A stretch of DNA of 64,000 bases from Neoroseomonas eburnea (GCF_018129005.1 NZ_JAAEDL010000015.1:1-64000); one strand, 5' to 3'. Positions 16,783 through 25,706 are shown, counted from the first letter of the stretch. Numbers and translations: made by a program. The notes: generated by a model from the letters alone, not told the origin.

Positions 16783-18116
16783 TGCCGCAGCACGTCGAGC
16801 GCGACGCCGGCATCGAGGATGGCGGGGTGGCGCAGCCGGTTGCGGCGCACCAGGTCCTCATACTGCGACACGACGCGGCCAGGATCGGCGCCGGCGATGT
16901 GCTGCGCCAGGAGCCACAGCGGCACCGCGCGCGGCGGGGCGATGCGCTCCAGCGATGGCAGGCGGCCGATGCGCTCATTCATGTCGCGCGCCCAGGCGGC
17001 GCGGAGATCCGTGACGGCGCGCCACATCGCCCCAGGCCCGGCGGAGGTCTGCCCGCCGCTGGCGGCGGAGGCCACGCTGGCGGCGCTGCCCGCCAGCGCA
17101 GCGAGAGCGCCGTCGATCCGTGCCCGCCAGGCGACGGCATCCTGGCGGGTCTCGTAGCTGATGCCCGTCGCCGTGCCCACCGCCGCCGCCAGCGCCTGCG
17201 CGCGGCCGACGAGCGCGAGCGCCGGGCCGGGCGCCGGATTGGCCGCCGAAAGGCCGAGGCCATCAAGGGCGGAGAGCAGGATATCCGTCGCCGCGACAGG
17301 ATCGACTGTGGCGACCGTGCCGATCGACGCCGCTTCCGCCGCCGGCCCGATGGCGGGCGCGTCGCCGGCGACGGCGGCGGCCGAGATACCATCCGGCACC
17401 GCCTGCAGCGCGTCCGTGACAGCATCGCCGTAGGCCTCGTCGATGGGCAGGCCGCCCACGGCGGACAGGCCAGGCAGGGCGGTGCCGGGCAGCAGCGTGA
17501 GGATCGCCCCAGCGCCACGGCCGCCGGAGAGCAGGCCCGTCCACAGGCTCCGCGCCTCATTGGCATAGCTGTTGACGGCGCCGATCGCCGCGAGCGGCAG
17601 CAGCAGAGGCGCCAGCACGCGGCGCAGCAGCGCGCGCGCCTCGGCCTTGAGGCTGTCGATCTCCGCGAGCACCTGGCCGAGCGTGTCGAGCGGTGCGGTG
17701 GCGCGCTCCACCCAAGGTTCGAACTGCGCCTCGAACCGCGCGACGCGCAGCTCGCGCTCGCTGAAACTGATCGTCGCCGGCCTGGCGAGCACCACCTCCA
17801 ACTCGCCGAGCCAGGGATGGACCAGCGTGCCCGGACCGGGCTCGCGGAATGCAGCCTCCATCGCGCGCGCACGGCGGGCATAGTCGTCGCCGAGGATCAG
17901 GCCGGAGACGGAAATGGTGCCGTCGTGCGCGCCGAGATCCTCGTGGGCCGTGGCGTCGCGGCCGGGGAAGAAGATGCGCACGACACGGCGGCCGACCTCA
18001 TGCCGGGCGTCCGGCATGTGAAACGACACGCCGCGCCAGGAAGCGCCGAACAGGCCCTCGAACAGGTCCGCGAGGCCGGCCGGCAGCAGGCCGGCGGGGA
18101 TCAGCGCGCCTGACAT
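16779..18116 (-). CDS. DNA circulation/tail protein N (Mu gp43)
   Basis: A protein of 445 residues whose N-terminal 130 residues (ASWRGVSFHMPDARHEVGRRV, HPWLGELEVVLARPATISFSE) match the DNA-circularisation N-terminal domain found in Mu N. The rest is Ala-rich helix. Despite the family name it is thought to be a tail component near the baseplate. Coupled by TGATG to the tape measure gene upstream. Confidence 0.85.
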   Translation of the reverse strand: MSGALIPAGLLPAGLADLFEGLFGASWRGVSFHMPDARHEVGRRVVRIFFPGRDATAHEDLGAHDGTISVSGLILGDDYARRARAMEAAFREPGPGTLVHPWLGELEVVLARPATISFSERELRVARFEAQFEPWVERATAPLDTLGQVLAEIDSLKAEARALLRRVLAPLLLPLAAIGAVNSYANEARSLWTGLLSGGRGAGAILTLLPGTALPGLSAVGGLPIDEAYGDAVTDALQAVPDGISAAAVAGDAPAIGPAAEAASIGTVATVDPVAATDILLSALDGLGLSAANPAPGPALALVGRAQALAAAVGTATGISYETRQDAVAWRARIDGALAALAGSAASVASAASGGQTSAGPGAMWRAVTDLRAAWARDMNERIGRLPSLERIAPPRAVPLWLLAQHIAGADPGRVVSQYEDLVRRNRLRHPAILDAGVALDVLRQ

Positions 18117-19981
18117 CAGGGCGTCGCCAGCATCGGGCCGCGGTTGGGCGTGATCGGGACATTCGGGTTGCGGCTGGTGGTGTCCACGATCTCGGTGCCC
18201 GGCGCGGCGCGCACGACGATCTCGCCGGCGACGCGGGCCTCACGCCCGCCCCCGCCCGGCACGGCATCCTCGGGTGCGTAGAAGCCGCTCGCGACGCCTG
18301 GCCGGCGCAGGCCCTGGCCTTGCGGCGCGAGCGGGCCGCTGCCGCCGGCGGTGCGGCCATTGCCGCGTGCGCCCTCGGCCCAGGCCATGGCGGCCTGGAT
18401 CGCCTCGACGATTGGGCGGATGGTCTCCCAGGCGGCGCTGAACGCGCCCGCAATGTTCGCCCACAGGCTGGCGAAGAAGTCGGCAACGCCCTCCCAGGCG
18501 GTGGTGAGGAGGCTGGCGGCGCCGGCCAGCACGGCGACCACGCTGTTCCGCAGCCAGGCGACCTGCTCGCTGTTCCAGAACCGGGTGATGCCTGCCCAGA
18601 TGCGGGCGAAGAAATCCGCGATGTCGTCCCAGTGCTCGTAGATCAGCAGCGCGGCGGCGGCGATCGCGGCGACGAGCAGCAGGAACGGCGCCATGCTGAT
18701 GCCGAGCAGGCCGGCCAGGCCTGCGGCGACGGCGCCGATCGGCCCGAGGATGAAGCCGAGCACGGTGCCGAGAACGGCAAAGACGGCCGAGGCCCCGCCG
18801 ATCACTGCGGCCGCGGTCACCAGCGTGTCGAGCAGGCCCGGGAACTGCCGATCCATGCGCTCGAGGAAGCCGAGCACCGCGGCCATCGACTGGTTGACCG
18901 GCGCAAGCCCGCGCGAGAGGGACGCGCCGAGGCGCCGGCCGAGCTGATCCAGGCGCTCATAAAACACCTCCAGCCCACGGAACGGCCCCTCCATCTGCGC
19001 GGCGAAATCCTGGCCGATGACCCCGGTGGTGGCGCCGGCGGCGAGATCCCGGATGCGGAGGTACTCCTCGACGTTCTGCATCATGGGGCGCAGGAAGTTC
19101 AGCACCTGCATGTCCCCGAACAGCTCGCCGACGCGGAACATGTTCCCGCCGGTCACCTCGCGCACCTTCTGGACGATGGCCTCGATCGGGTTGATCCCGC
19201 GGCGCGTGGCATCGGCCATCACCTCCTCCAGGTTCACGCCCATCTGGCGGAAGTTCCGCACCGTCTCGGGGCTGCTGAGCTTCTGGAGGAAGTTCTGCAG
19301 ATTGTTCGCGGCCTCACTACTGCTCGCCGCGCCGCGGCGCGCCACCTGCAGCGCGGCCGAGAGGGAATTGACCGCCCGTTCCCCGGTCAGTCCCAGCGCC
19401 GCGGCTGCGGCCGTCAGGCCCGGGAATTCCCGCGCCATGTCGCGGAATTCGAAGCGCCCCTCCTTGCCGGCGGTGACCATCGCCGCAAGAGCACGCTCCA
19501 TCTGATCCGGCCCGACGCGCAACGTGTCGGAGAGCGTGAACGCCGCCTGCGCCACATCGCTGATCGAGGCGTTGGTCGCCGTCGCCACGCGGGCGATCGT
19601 CGGCATCAGCCGATCCACCAGCGAGCGCTCCATGCCGGCGGAGATGAGCACCGCGGCACCCTGCGCGATGTCCGTGCTGCGGCGGCCAGTTTCGATGGCG
19701 AGGCGATTGAACTCGCCCTCCAGCCGACGGATCATGGCGCCCACATCGGCGCCGGTCTGCCCCGCGGTCAGGGCGATGTCGCGCAGGGACTGGTCGAACG
19801 CCGCGGCCTGCTGGATCGGCCCGACCAGGCTCAGCCCGGCGGCGATGCCCGTGATGGCGCCGAGGCGCCGCATCGACCCGAAGATGCCATCCAGCCGCGC
19901 CCGCAGGCGGCCGAGGCCCGCGCTGAAGCGGTCCTGCAGGCGGACGATCAGGCGGGCATTCATGTCGCGGCCGGCGGTCAT
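18116..19981 (-). CDS. tail tape measure protein
   Basis: A protein of 621 residues. Residues 60-330 form the TP901-type tape-measure core (FDQSLRDIALTAGQTGADVG, LISAGMERSLVDRLMPTIARVA). Then come several hydrophobic segments (about 375-455) and amphipathic W-rich helices (YEHWDDIADFFARIWAGI). It sets tail length and is ejected with DNA. Length suggests a shorter tail than Mu. It begins five bases after the stop of the frameshifted chaperone. Confidence 0.88.
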   Translation of the reverse strand: MTAGRDMNARLIVRLQDRFSAGLGRLRARLDGIFGSMRRLGAITGIAAGLSLVGPIQQAAAFDQSLRDIALTAGQTGADVGAMIRRLEGEFNRLAIETGRRSTDIAQGAAVLISAGMERSLVDRLMPTIARVATATNASISDVAQAAFTLSDTLRVGPDQMERALAAMVTAGKEGRFEFRDMAREFPGLTAAAAALGLTGERAVNSLSAALQVARRGAASSSEAANNLQNFLQKLSSPETVRNFRQMGVNLEEVMADATRRGINPIEAIVQKVREVTGGNMFRVGELFGDMQVLNFLRPMMQNVEEYLRIRDLAAGATTGVIGQDFAAQMEGPFRGLEVFYERLDQLGRRLGASLSRGLAPVNQSMAAVLGFLERMDRQFPGLLDTLVTAAAVIGGASAVFAVLGTVLGFILGPIGAVAAGLAGLLGISMAPFLLLVAAIAAAALLIYEHWDDIADFFARIWAGITRFWNSEQVAWLRNSVVAVLAGAASLLTTAWEGVADFFASLWANIAGAFSAAWETIRPIVEAIQAAMAWAEGARGNGRTAGGSGPLAPQGQGLRRPGVASGFYAPEDAVPGGGGREARVAGEIVVRAAPGTEIVDTTSRNPNVPITPNRGPMLATP

Positions 19982-19985
19982 CGGC

Positions 19986-20572
19986 TCAGCTCCTGTTGCG
20001 GATCCGCTCGTGCAGGGCGACGGCGGCGCCGTGCCAGAACTGCGCCTCGGCCGCGGTCAGGGCCTCAAGCTCGGCCCGAGGCCAGTGGTAGTGGCCGCCG
20101 ATGGCGGCGAGGATCAGGTGCCAGTCCTCGGGCCACTCGACAAAAAATGCTCGACCACCCGGGCCGCGAAGCCGACGTCGGCGCCGTCCATCTTGTCGAA
20201 GATGGCGCCGAACTTCGCCTCGTTGATCCGGGCGCAGCGGGCGATCATCACCGTGATCTGCGCATCCTTGCTCGCCGCCGAGATGGCCCGCATGTCGGCG
20301 CCGGTGAGGCGATGCAGGACCAGGCGATCCAGGCTTTCCTCCCGCACCGGCCCGTCCTGGCCGCGGCGGTAGCGCAGCGTGACAGGCACGCTGAGGGGCA
20401 GTTCGATCGTGCCGTCGCGGCGACGCACCGCGTGCTTCGGCAGACCCTTGCCGTCGTCATCCTCATCGATGACGACGACGTCCGGATCGGCCGGCGAGCT
20501 CGCAGCCGCGACCGCGGCGCCCTCCTCCTCGATCTCGACAATCACGTCTTCGGCCGGGGCGATGTCAGCCAT
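19986..20572 (-). CDS. tail assembly chaperone, -1 frameshift product (gp41 fused to extension)
   Basis: At 20147-20141 the coding strand reads T TTT TTG in the zero frame of gp41. A -1 slip continues for 51 further codons (VEWPEDWHLIL, GGHYHWPRAELE) to a stop at 19986, just before the tape measure start, giving a protein of about 195 residues. Nearly all long-tailed phages make a G/GT-type pair by such slippage at this place. The Trp-rich extension matches what the T part usually looks like. Not annotated by simple gene finding. Confidence 0.75.
20114..20572 (-). CDS. tail assembly chaperone, Mu gp41 type
   Basis: A protein of 152 residues: acidic N terminus (EDVIVEIEEEG, VVVIDEDDDG), then RRRDGTIELPLSVPVTL and LVLHRLTGADMRAI, typical of the Mu-type tail assembly protein, ending shortly after the slippery site (FLSSGPRTGT). 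It overlaps the tube gene by eight bases. It keeps the tape measure soluble and recruits tube subunits during assembly. Confidence 0.85.
   Translation of the reverse strand: MADIAPAEDVIVEIEEEGAAVAAASSPADPDVVVIDEDDDGKGLPKHAVRRRDGTIELPLSVPVTLRYRRGQDGPVREESLDRLVLHRLTGADMRAISAASKDAQITVMIARCARINEAKFGAIFDKMDGADVGFAARVVEHFLSSGPRTGT
20141..20147 (-). promoter_or_regulatory. -1 ribosomal frameshift heptamer T TTT TTG
   Basis: The heptamer fits the X XXY YYZ rule in the zero frame of gp41 (codons CAT TTT TTG). The zero frame stops 27 bases downstream, while the -1 frame stays open up to the tape measure gene. Confidence 0.75.
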
Positions 20573-20927
20573 GGAGCAGTTCCTCCGGCTCGCCGGCGGC
20601 GAACGTCAGTTCGATCTTGCCGCCTTCGCCCGAGGTCATCTCCGGCCGGTTGGTCAGGAACGCGTCCGGGAAGACATAGGTCTGCCCGGTATCGCAGCGG
20701 ACGGTGAGCGGCTTCTCGCCGCCGGTCAGGAGATCCTTCAGCTTCTGCCCACGCATCAGGTTGGTCGTGAGCGTGATCTCCGACGCCTCCATCTCCTGCG
20801 CGCGATGCACCTGACGGCCCATGATGACCGGGTTGTTCTTGAGCCCGCCGAGCTTGAGCTTGGAGCCCTTCTCACAGGGGATCGGGGTCTCGCCCCAGCT
20901 CGCGTCGATGATACCGAGGGTCTGCAT
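20565..20927 (-). CDS. tail tube protein (Mu gpM)
   Basis: A protein of 120 residues of the usual size for Mu-type tube subunits: GSKLKLGGLKNNPVIMGRQ, SEITLTTNLMRGQKLKDLL and GEGGKIELTFAAGEPEELLH are family-typical. It polymerises into the inner tail tube. It lies nine bases after the sheath stop. Confidence 0.88.
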   Translation of the reverse strand: MQTLGIIDASWGETPIPCEKGSKLKLGGLKNNPVIMGRQVHRAQEMEASEITLTTNLMRGQKLKDLLTGGEKPLTVRCDTGQTYVFPDAFLTNRPEMTSGEGGKIELTFAAGEPEELLHG

Positions 20928-20936
20928 GGGGCCTCC

Positions 20937-22412
20937 TCACACCTCGAACTGCAGGCTGCCGGCGAGCACCATGAGGTTGCCGACAACGCGCACGAGCTGC
21001 CGCGCATTCATCCGATTCCGATCGTCGGCGTCGCGCAGGAAGCTGCTCTCCGCCACGGTGCGGGTCGCGCTTTCGATCCAGCCCTCGCGCTCGTAGAGCG
21101 TGCACCGGGCGGACCAGGCGGCGTGCATCAGGCGCGGCGTGACGAAGGCCGCTCCGTATTCCGCGACCGGGCTGCCATCGTCCGCGAGCTTCGAACGCGG
21201 GAAGGTCAGACCGACGTAGCTCGCCCAGTCGTAGCGGATGCGAGACATGGTCTTCGGGACCATGATGTCCAGCCAGGCCACGTCATCCACGTCCAGTGCG
21301 GACTTCTGGTAGGTCGTCAGCACCCGATCCAGCCGCACCGTGCCGTCGTTGGAGACCTCGAAGGTCGAGATCCCATCGCGCAGCAGCAGGTCCTGTTCCG
21401 TCATCGTGAAGCGGAGCGCGGGCTCGGGCGGCTGGATCCCCGGAAGCGCCAGGCTGCGCAGCTGGCGCGCGGGGTCGTTGGTCAGATGGAAGGCCGCGAC
21501 GCCAGCCAGGCTCGCCGCCCAGGCCCATGGCGAGGTGGGCGAGGCATTGGCGCCGATGATGGTCAGATGCGGACTGTTGCGTGCCGCGCCCGCTGCCGAG
21601 AGCGCGCCGAAGGTGCCGCGCAGGCCGGCATAGGCATGCGCGTCCATCGCGCCCATCGCCTGATACCGGGTGGCCAGATCGGCGACGAGCGCATTGAGGT
21701 TCGCCGTGTCGGTCCAGGCCACGGCGATGTCGGTGAACCATTCGGCCGCGATGGCGTCGAGCGCATCCTGCAGGTCCGGATCGCCGGTGCCGCCCGACAT
21801 GGCGGTGATGGTCACGGTGAGCCCGGGCGGCGTCGCCTCGCCGGCCAAGCGGTTGAGCCGCAGGTCGATCAGGTTGCCGACCGTGCCCTTCTGCTTCGCG
21901 GTCAGCGTGACGCTGCCGGCAGCGCCGCCGCTGGTCACCGGCAGGCCGGTCTTGGCCGTGATCGCAGCGCGCACCGCCGTGGCAATATCCGCGACCGTGG
22001 CACCGGCGGCGACCGGCACTGCGATGCGCTGGCCGCCGATGTAGAGCGCCAGCGTGCCCGACGCGGTGGGCGATCCGGCCAGCACGACGCTGCCCGCCGC
22101 CGCCACCGCAGCCGCGGCATCGTTCAGCCCCATGACGTAGAGGTCGGTCGTCTGGTTGGCCGCGCGGAACGCCTCCGCCATCTCGGCGCAGACGGACCCG
22201 GCGCCGAACAGCGCCGGCGCCTGGTCGGCGCGTGTGATGCGCTGCGGGAACGCCTCGGCCGCCGTGCCGGTCGCGAGCATCTGCCCGATCAGCAGCACCC
22301 GCGCCGGATAACCGAGCACGCCGAGGTTCTGGTAGCTCGGGCGGATCTCGACATAGGTTCCGGGCTTCCGCCAGTCGTAGGGGATCTCCTCGAAGGAGAT
22401 GGTCTCGGACAT
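20937..22412 (-). CDS. tail sheath protein (Mu gpL)
   Basis: A protein of 491 residues beginning MSETISFEEIPYDWRKPGTY, the usual opening of Mu-type sheath subunits. Later come RVLLIGQMLATGTA, TDLYVMGLND, and a C-terminal domain (YVGLTFPRSKLADDG, MNARQLVRVVGNLMVLAG). It is the contractile sheath, so the virion is a myophage. Confidence 0.92.
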   Translation of the reverse strand: MSETISFEEIPYDWRKPGTYVEIRPSYQNLGVLGYPARVLLIGQMLATGTAAEAFPQRITRADQAPALFGAGSVCAEMAEAFRAANQTTDLYVMGLNDAAAAVAAAGSVVLAGSPTASGTLALYIGGQRIAVPVAAGATVADIATAVRAAITAKTGLPVTSGGAAGSVTLTAKQKGTVGNLIDLRLNRLAGEATPPGLTVTITAMSGGTGDPDLQDALDAIAAEWFTDIAVAWTDTANLNALVADLATRYQAMGAMDAHAYAGLRGTFGALSAAGAARNSPHLTIIGANASPTSPWAWAASLAGVAAFHLTNDPARQLRSLALPGIQPPEPALRFTMTEQDLLLRDGISTFEVSNDGTVRLDRVLTTYQKSALDVDDVAWLDIMVPKTMSRIRYDWASYVGLTFPRSKLADDGSPVAEYGAAFVTPRLMHAAWSARCTLYEREGWIESATRTVAESSFLRDADDRNRMNARQLVRVVGNLMVLAGSLQFEV

Positions 22413-22415
22413 GGA

Positions 22416-22607
22416 TCAGCCCTTCTTCTTCGGGGTTGCGGGCTCGGCCGGGGTGGTCGCCGGCGGCGGGACCAGGTCGCCCGCGGCGATGCGGCGCCGG
22501 ACGAAGGGCGTGCGATCGAGCACCAGGTCCTCGTCGTGCGGCAGCACCTTGCCGTCCGGCAGGCGCACGCGCCGGCCCTCGGCGACGCGCAGGGTGACGC
22601 GCTCCAT
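22416..22607 (-). CDS. small phage protein, Mu gp38/DUF2635 family
   Basis: A protein of 63 residues with RVAEGRRVRLPDGKVLP and LVLDRTPFVRRRIAAGDLV, as in the small protein always found before the sheath gene in Mu-like phages, and a Lys-rich tail. Function unknown. TGATG overlap with the Acb2-like gene. Confidence 0.8.
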   Translation of the reverse strand: MERVTLRVAEGRRVRLPDGKVLPHDEDLVLDRTPFVRRRIAAGDLVPPPATTPAEPATPKKKG

Positions 22608-22852
22608 CACTTGGCCTCCCAGGGGCTGACAGGGCGGGCGACCGCGCGCACGAGACGCATGAAGCCCTCCTCAAAGGCGGTGACTGCGATCGCGACCTGG
22701 CGCTGCGGCTCGCCCGCCGGAGCGGTGTTGCGGACCAGGGCCGCCAGTTCGGCGATGCCTGCCTCCTTCGCCTTGATGTGGTTCATCATGGCGATCTCGC
22801 TCTCGGTGAGCGTGCGGTAGCCCGCGATCTTGCTCGGCTGGTCGTCGGCCAT
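22607..22852 (-). CDS. Acb2/Tad1-like cyclic-nucleotide sponge (anti-CBASS) homolog
   Basis: A protein of 81 residues with GYRTLTESEIAMMNHIKAKEA in the first third and VAIAVTAFEEGFMRLVRAVARP in the last, the two helices of the Acb2/Tad1 hairpin domain. In phage PaMx33, Acb2 binds cGAMP and other cyclic nucleotides and blocks CBASS; Tyr11 and Lys26 there are important, as I recall, and Tyr12 and Lys27 occupy the same spacing here. It sits in the tail block between gp37 and gp38, as in related transposable phages. Binding is predicted, not shown. Confidence 0.78.
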   Translation of the reverse strand: MADDQPSKIAGYRTLTESEIAMMNHIKAKEAGIAELAALVRNTAPAGEPQRQVAIAVTAFEEGFMRLVRAVARPVSPWEAK

Positions 22853-23421
22853 CAGATGCCTGCCTCAATGGTGTCTGCGGGGCCTTCGCTCGGCGGCGGC
22901 TCGAACTGCCACTGCACGGCGAGGCGGAGGAAATCGGGCAGCTCACGCGGATCGGTGAGCGAGAGATTGACCGTGATGCTGAGCGCGGCGATCTCGGCCG
23001 CCTCATCCTTCCAGCCCTCGGCCTGGAGATTGGCGATGCCCACCACCTCGACATGGCCGATGTCCCGCAGCTCGTGCGCATGCAGGCAGAGCGCCGCGAC
23101 CTGGATCATGCCGAGCTGGGCCGGACCCATCGCATCGCCGAGCAGCCGCGCGCGCGGGCTGTGCGCGTTCTTCACCACGACGAAGACCGTCCACTCGGCC
23201 TTGCCCTTGAGGATGCGGCCGCTCGCCGCATCGGGCTTCACGCCGCGGAAGCCGAGACCGACCCACGGTGTGCGCTGCGTCAGGCGCGCCCACATCGCCG
23301 GCGTCAGCCCCGCCGGCACGATCCCGAAGCCGAAGTGAGAGGGCGGAAAGAACGCCTTGAGACGGGCCTCAAGCCCGGCCGCCATGCCGAACAGCGGGCC
23401 GGAGGTGTGCAGGTCCGGCAT
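22852..23421 (-). CDS. Mu gp37-family tail completion protein
   Basis: A protein of 189 residues of the gp37/DUF1834 type, with LRDIGHVEVVGIANLQAEGW and ALSITVNLSLTDPRELPDFL. Likely a tail terminator or head-tail connector. An ATG at 23421 overlaps the gp36 stop by one base; a GTG at 23427 is an alternative start. Confidence 0.78.
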   Translation of the reverse strand: MPDLHTSGPLFGMAAGLEARLKAFFPPSHFGFGIVPAGLTPAMWARLTQRTPWVGLGFRGVKPDAASGRILKGKAEWTVFVVVKNAHSPRARLLGDAMGPAQLGMIQVAALCLHAHELRDIGHVEVVGIANLQAEGWKDEAAEIAALSITVNLSLTDPRELPDFLRLAVQWQFEPPPSEGPADTIEAGI

Positions 23422-23855
23422 CACCACCCCCGCAGCGCATCGCGCGCGAAATCGCGCGGGCGGTCGCTCACCATCGCGCCGGCGCCGGAGCTGCCCGCGG
23501 CCGGCACGGCGCCGGGCAGGACGGCGCTGCCCTCGGCGAGGCGCTCCAGCCAGGCGATGGTGTCCTTGCGCTCCAGGCGCATCTGCTCGGTGGGCTCGCG
23601 CTGCTCACCATGCGCGAGCTGGTAACGCGCCAGCACGGCGCAGGCACGCACGATGGCGGGCGGGATCGGCGCGACCAGCGGCACGGCGTAGCGGCGCGCC
23701 AGATAGCTGTCGATCAGGTCCGTCGCGTCGGTCAGCGCGCGGGTGACCTTCGCCTCCACCACCGGCCCGTCGAGATCGCCCTCGGGCGCGGTGAGGCGGG
23801 TCGCCTCGCTCTCGCCGAAGCTTTCCGTCAGGTCGGCGATGGTGGCGTAGGGCAT
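23421..23855 (-). CDS. Mu gp36-family (DUF1320) head-tail protein
   Basis: A protein of 144 residues with the family opening YATIADLTESFGESEATRL and the helical VTRALTDATDLIDSYLARRYAVPL. It is a head-tail connector-type protein in Mu-like phages. The C-terminal 25 residues are Gly/Ala-rich. Confidence 0.85.
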   Translation of the reverse strand: MPYATIADLTESFGESEATRLTAPEGDLDGPVVEAKVTRALTDATDLIDSYLARRYAVPLVAPIPPAIVRACAVLARYQLAHGEQREPTEQMRLERKDTIAWLERLAEGSAVLPGAVPAAGSSGAGAMVSDRPRDFARDALRGW

Positions 23856-23858
23856 GGA

Positions 23859-24407
23859 TCAGGCGCCCCTGCGCCGGCCGGAGGTGCGCGCCGCCGCGGC
23901 CGGTGCCGCGGAGCCATCCCCCGACGACGCCGCAACGGGCGGCTGCGGCGGCGCGGTCTGGGTGTCCCCATCCGTACTGGCGGGCGCGGGGGTGGAAGCC
24001 GCGCCCGCCGCCGGTCCATCGGTGGAAGCGCCGGCGCCGCCGGAGCCCCCTTCGTTGCGGGGTGCATCGGTGGAGGGAGCGGAGGCAGCGCCGATCGCCG
24101 GATCCCCGTGATCGGCCGTGGCAGCCGGCAGGCTCCCGCCCCCCGCTGGTGCGACCGCTTGCGCGCCGGGCTCGAGCTTCCCGGGCAGCGCGGGCAACGG
24201 GACCGGCCCGCCGGGGGAGGCTGTGCCGCCCCCGTCGCCCTCGGATCCTGGTTCGATCGGAACGAGCCGCAGCATCGGCTCGGCAGCCAACACGGCGAGC
24301 TGCTCGGCCGTGAAGGCGCCCGCCGCATATTCCGCCCGCGCCGGGTGCGCGATGCCGGCCCGGCGGAAACCAGGCCGGCGGCAGAGGATGACGAGCGCGG
24401 GGCTCAC
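23859..24407 (-). CDS. Mu gp35/HI1506-like protein with long Pro/Ala tail
   Basis: A protein of 182 residues. The first 45 residues (LCRRPGFRRAGIAHPARAEY, FTAEQLAVLAAEPMLRLVPI) match the FluMu N-terminal domain of HI1506/gp35. The remaining 130 residues are low-complexity Gly/Ala/Pro/Ser. The start is a GTG overlapping the major head stop (GTGA). The tail's role is unknown. Confidence 0.75.
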   Translation of the reverse strand: MSPALVILCRRPGFRRAGIAHPARAEYAAGAFTAEQLAVLAAEPMLRLVPIEPGSEGDGGGTASPGGPVPLPALPGKLEPGAQAVAPAGGGSLPAATADHGDPAIGAASAPSTDAPRNEGGSGGAGASTDGPAAGAASTPAPASTDGDTQTAPPQPPVAASSGDGSAAPAAAARTSGRRRGA

Positions 24408-25297
24408 GCCAGCCACGGCACCACCAGCAGCTCGGCCGTGCCGCGCCACACGTTGGTGGCGCCGGCGGCATCGCGCTCGGCGTTGAGGATCTCGAGACCG
24501 GCCGCCTCCAGGGAGGGCGGCACGACCAGTAGGCGCGGCGTGAGGCCGAGCGGCTTCCCGTAGTCGCCCTTCATGCCCTGCATGGCCGCGCGCGCCGCAC
24601 CATAGGCCGCGGCATCGAGGGTCTGCTTCGACCCGTAGGCCATCTGCCAGAACCCATAGCCGACATTGCAGCGACCATCGACGCCGTAGCGGTACTCGTT
24701 GCGGTCGAACACGACCTCGTCGGTCGCCGCGTCCATGCGGCGAAACTCGAAGGAGCGGCGGTTCTGGAAGATCAGCGGCTTCAGCGCGCGCGAGACGTCG
24801 AGCAGGAACCACGGCGTTCCGGCACCGCCACCGGAGTTGCTGACGGACTGCGGCACTCCGCCCGCATCGAGCACCGGATGATCGGTGTCGAAGAAGTTCT
24901 GGCCGTCGTAGCAGAGCTGCGAGAAACCGCTCTTGAGCAGCGGCCAGATCAGCTCGTCCGGGAAGGTCGCGGTCTCGCGACCCATATCGGTGAAGAGCGG
25001 CGTGTAGATGCCGAGATTGTCGTCGTCGAGGTCATCCCGATCGACGCCGACGGTCATCTCCCACCGCTTGTTCTTGATGGCGTAGGCGTGCGCGGCCAGG
25101 CCATGCACGACACGGTCGCCGATCCATTCCCGGATGCGCGGGAACTTGCCCAGCCAGCCGTATTCATTCTGGCTGGTGCTGCTCGGCACCGTGGTGGCCA
25201 CGCGCTCGAACTGCCGTGGCGCACCAGCGAAGCCGCCCTGATAGGCGGCCGAGAAGCCGGTGTAGAGGGTGCGCAGATTGGCGCTGTTCAGGATCAC
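24404..25297 (-). CDS. major head protein (Mu gpT)
   Basis: A protein of 297 residues of normal gpT length: LRTLYTGFSAAYQGGF, GWLGKFPRIREWIGDRVV, MTVGVDRDDLDDDNLGIYTP and the C-terminal RLLVVPPSLEAAGLEILNA are the expected HK97-fold landmarks of this family. The start is GTG 25297 with GAGGAG nine bases upstream; longer in-frame extensions are shadow. Confidence 0.92.
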   Translation of the reverse strand: MILNSANLRTLYTGFSAAYQGGFAGAPRQFERVATTVPSSTSQNEYGWLGKFPRIREWIGDRVVHGLAAHAYAIKNKRWEMTVGVDRDDLDDDNLGIYTPLFTDMGRETATFPDELIWPLLKSGFSQLCYDGQNFFDTDHPVLDAGGVPQSVSNSGGGAGTPWFLLDVSRALKPLIFQNRRSFEFRRMDAATDEVVFDRNEYRYGVDGRCNVGYGFWQMAYGSKQTLDAAAYGAARAAMQGMKGDYGKPLGLTPRLLVVPPSLEAAGLEILNAERDAAGATNVWRGTAELLVVPWLA

Positions 25298-25310
25298 GGG
25301 CGGGCGCTCC

Positions 25311-25706
25311 TCAGGTCTCGACCCAGACGCCCTGGGCGTCCACGCCGCGGCAGATGCCGGCGGCGCTGCGGGTGTTGGTGCCGTTGGTCTTCGCGACCGT
25401 CTCGTCGTCGACGATGTAGACGGTCGCGCCATAATCGGCGTTCGTGATGGCGTCGCCGGCCGCGCTGTTCTTCCAGCGGAAGCAGCCGCGACGGCCGCGG
25501 ATCACGCCGTCATAGCCGGCATCCTCCGTGCTGTTGTCGGCGCGGCCGAGCGCCTTCAGCGTCGTGGCGACGGCGCCCTTCACCAGCTCCCCCGAGGCGT
25601 CCAGCGCGACGAGCGCGCCACGGAAGATCTGCTGGCCGGCCGCGGGCGCGAAGGCAAAATCCTTCGCGCCACGCTCCGGCGTGTTGCGGTCGGCGGCGAG
25701 GGCCAT
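25311..25706 (-). CDS. probable capsid cement/decoration protein
   Basis: A protein of 131 residues with QQIFRGALVALDASGELVKG and AGDAITNADYGATVYIVDD, the small beta-barrel pattern of phage decoration proteins found between protease/scaffold and major head genes. No enzymatic motif. It begins right after the protease stop. Confidence 0.65.
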   Translation of the reverse strand: MALAADRNTPERGAKDFAFAPAAGQQIFRGALVALDASGELVKGAVATTLKALGRADNSTEDAGYDGVIRGRRGCFRWKNSAAGDAITNADYGATVYIVDDETVAKTNGTNTRSAAGICRGVDAQGVWVET

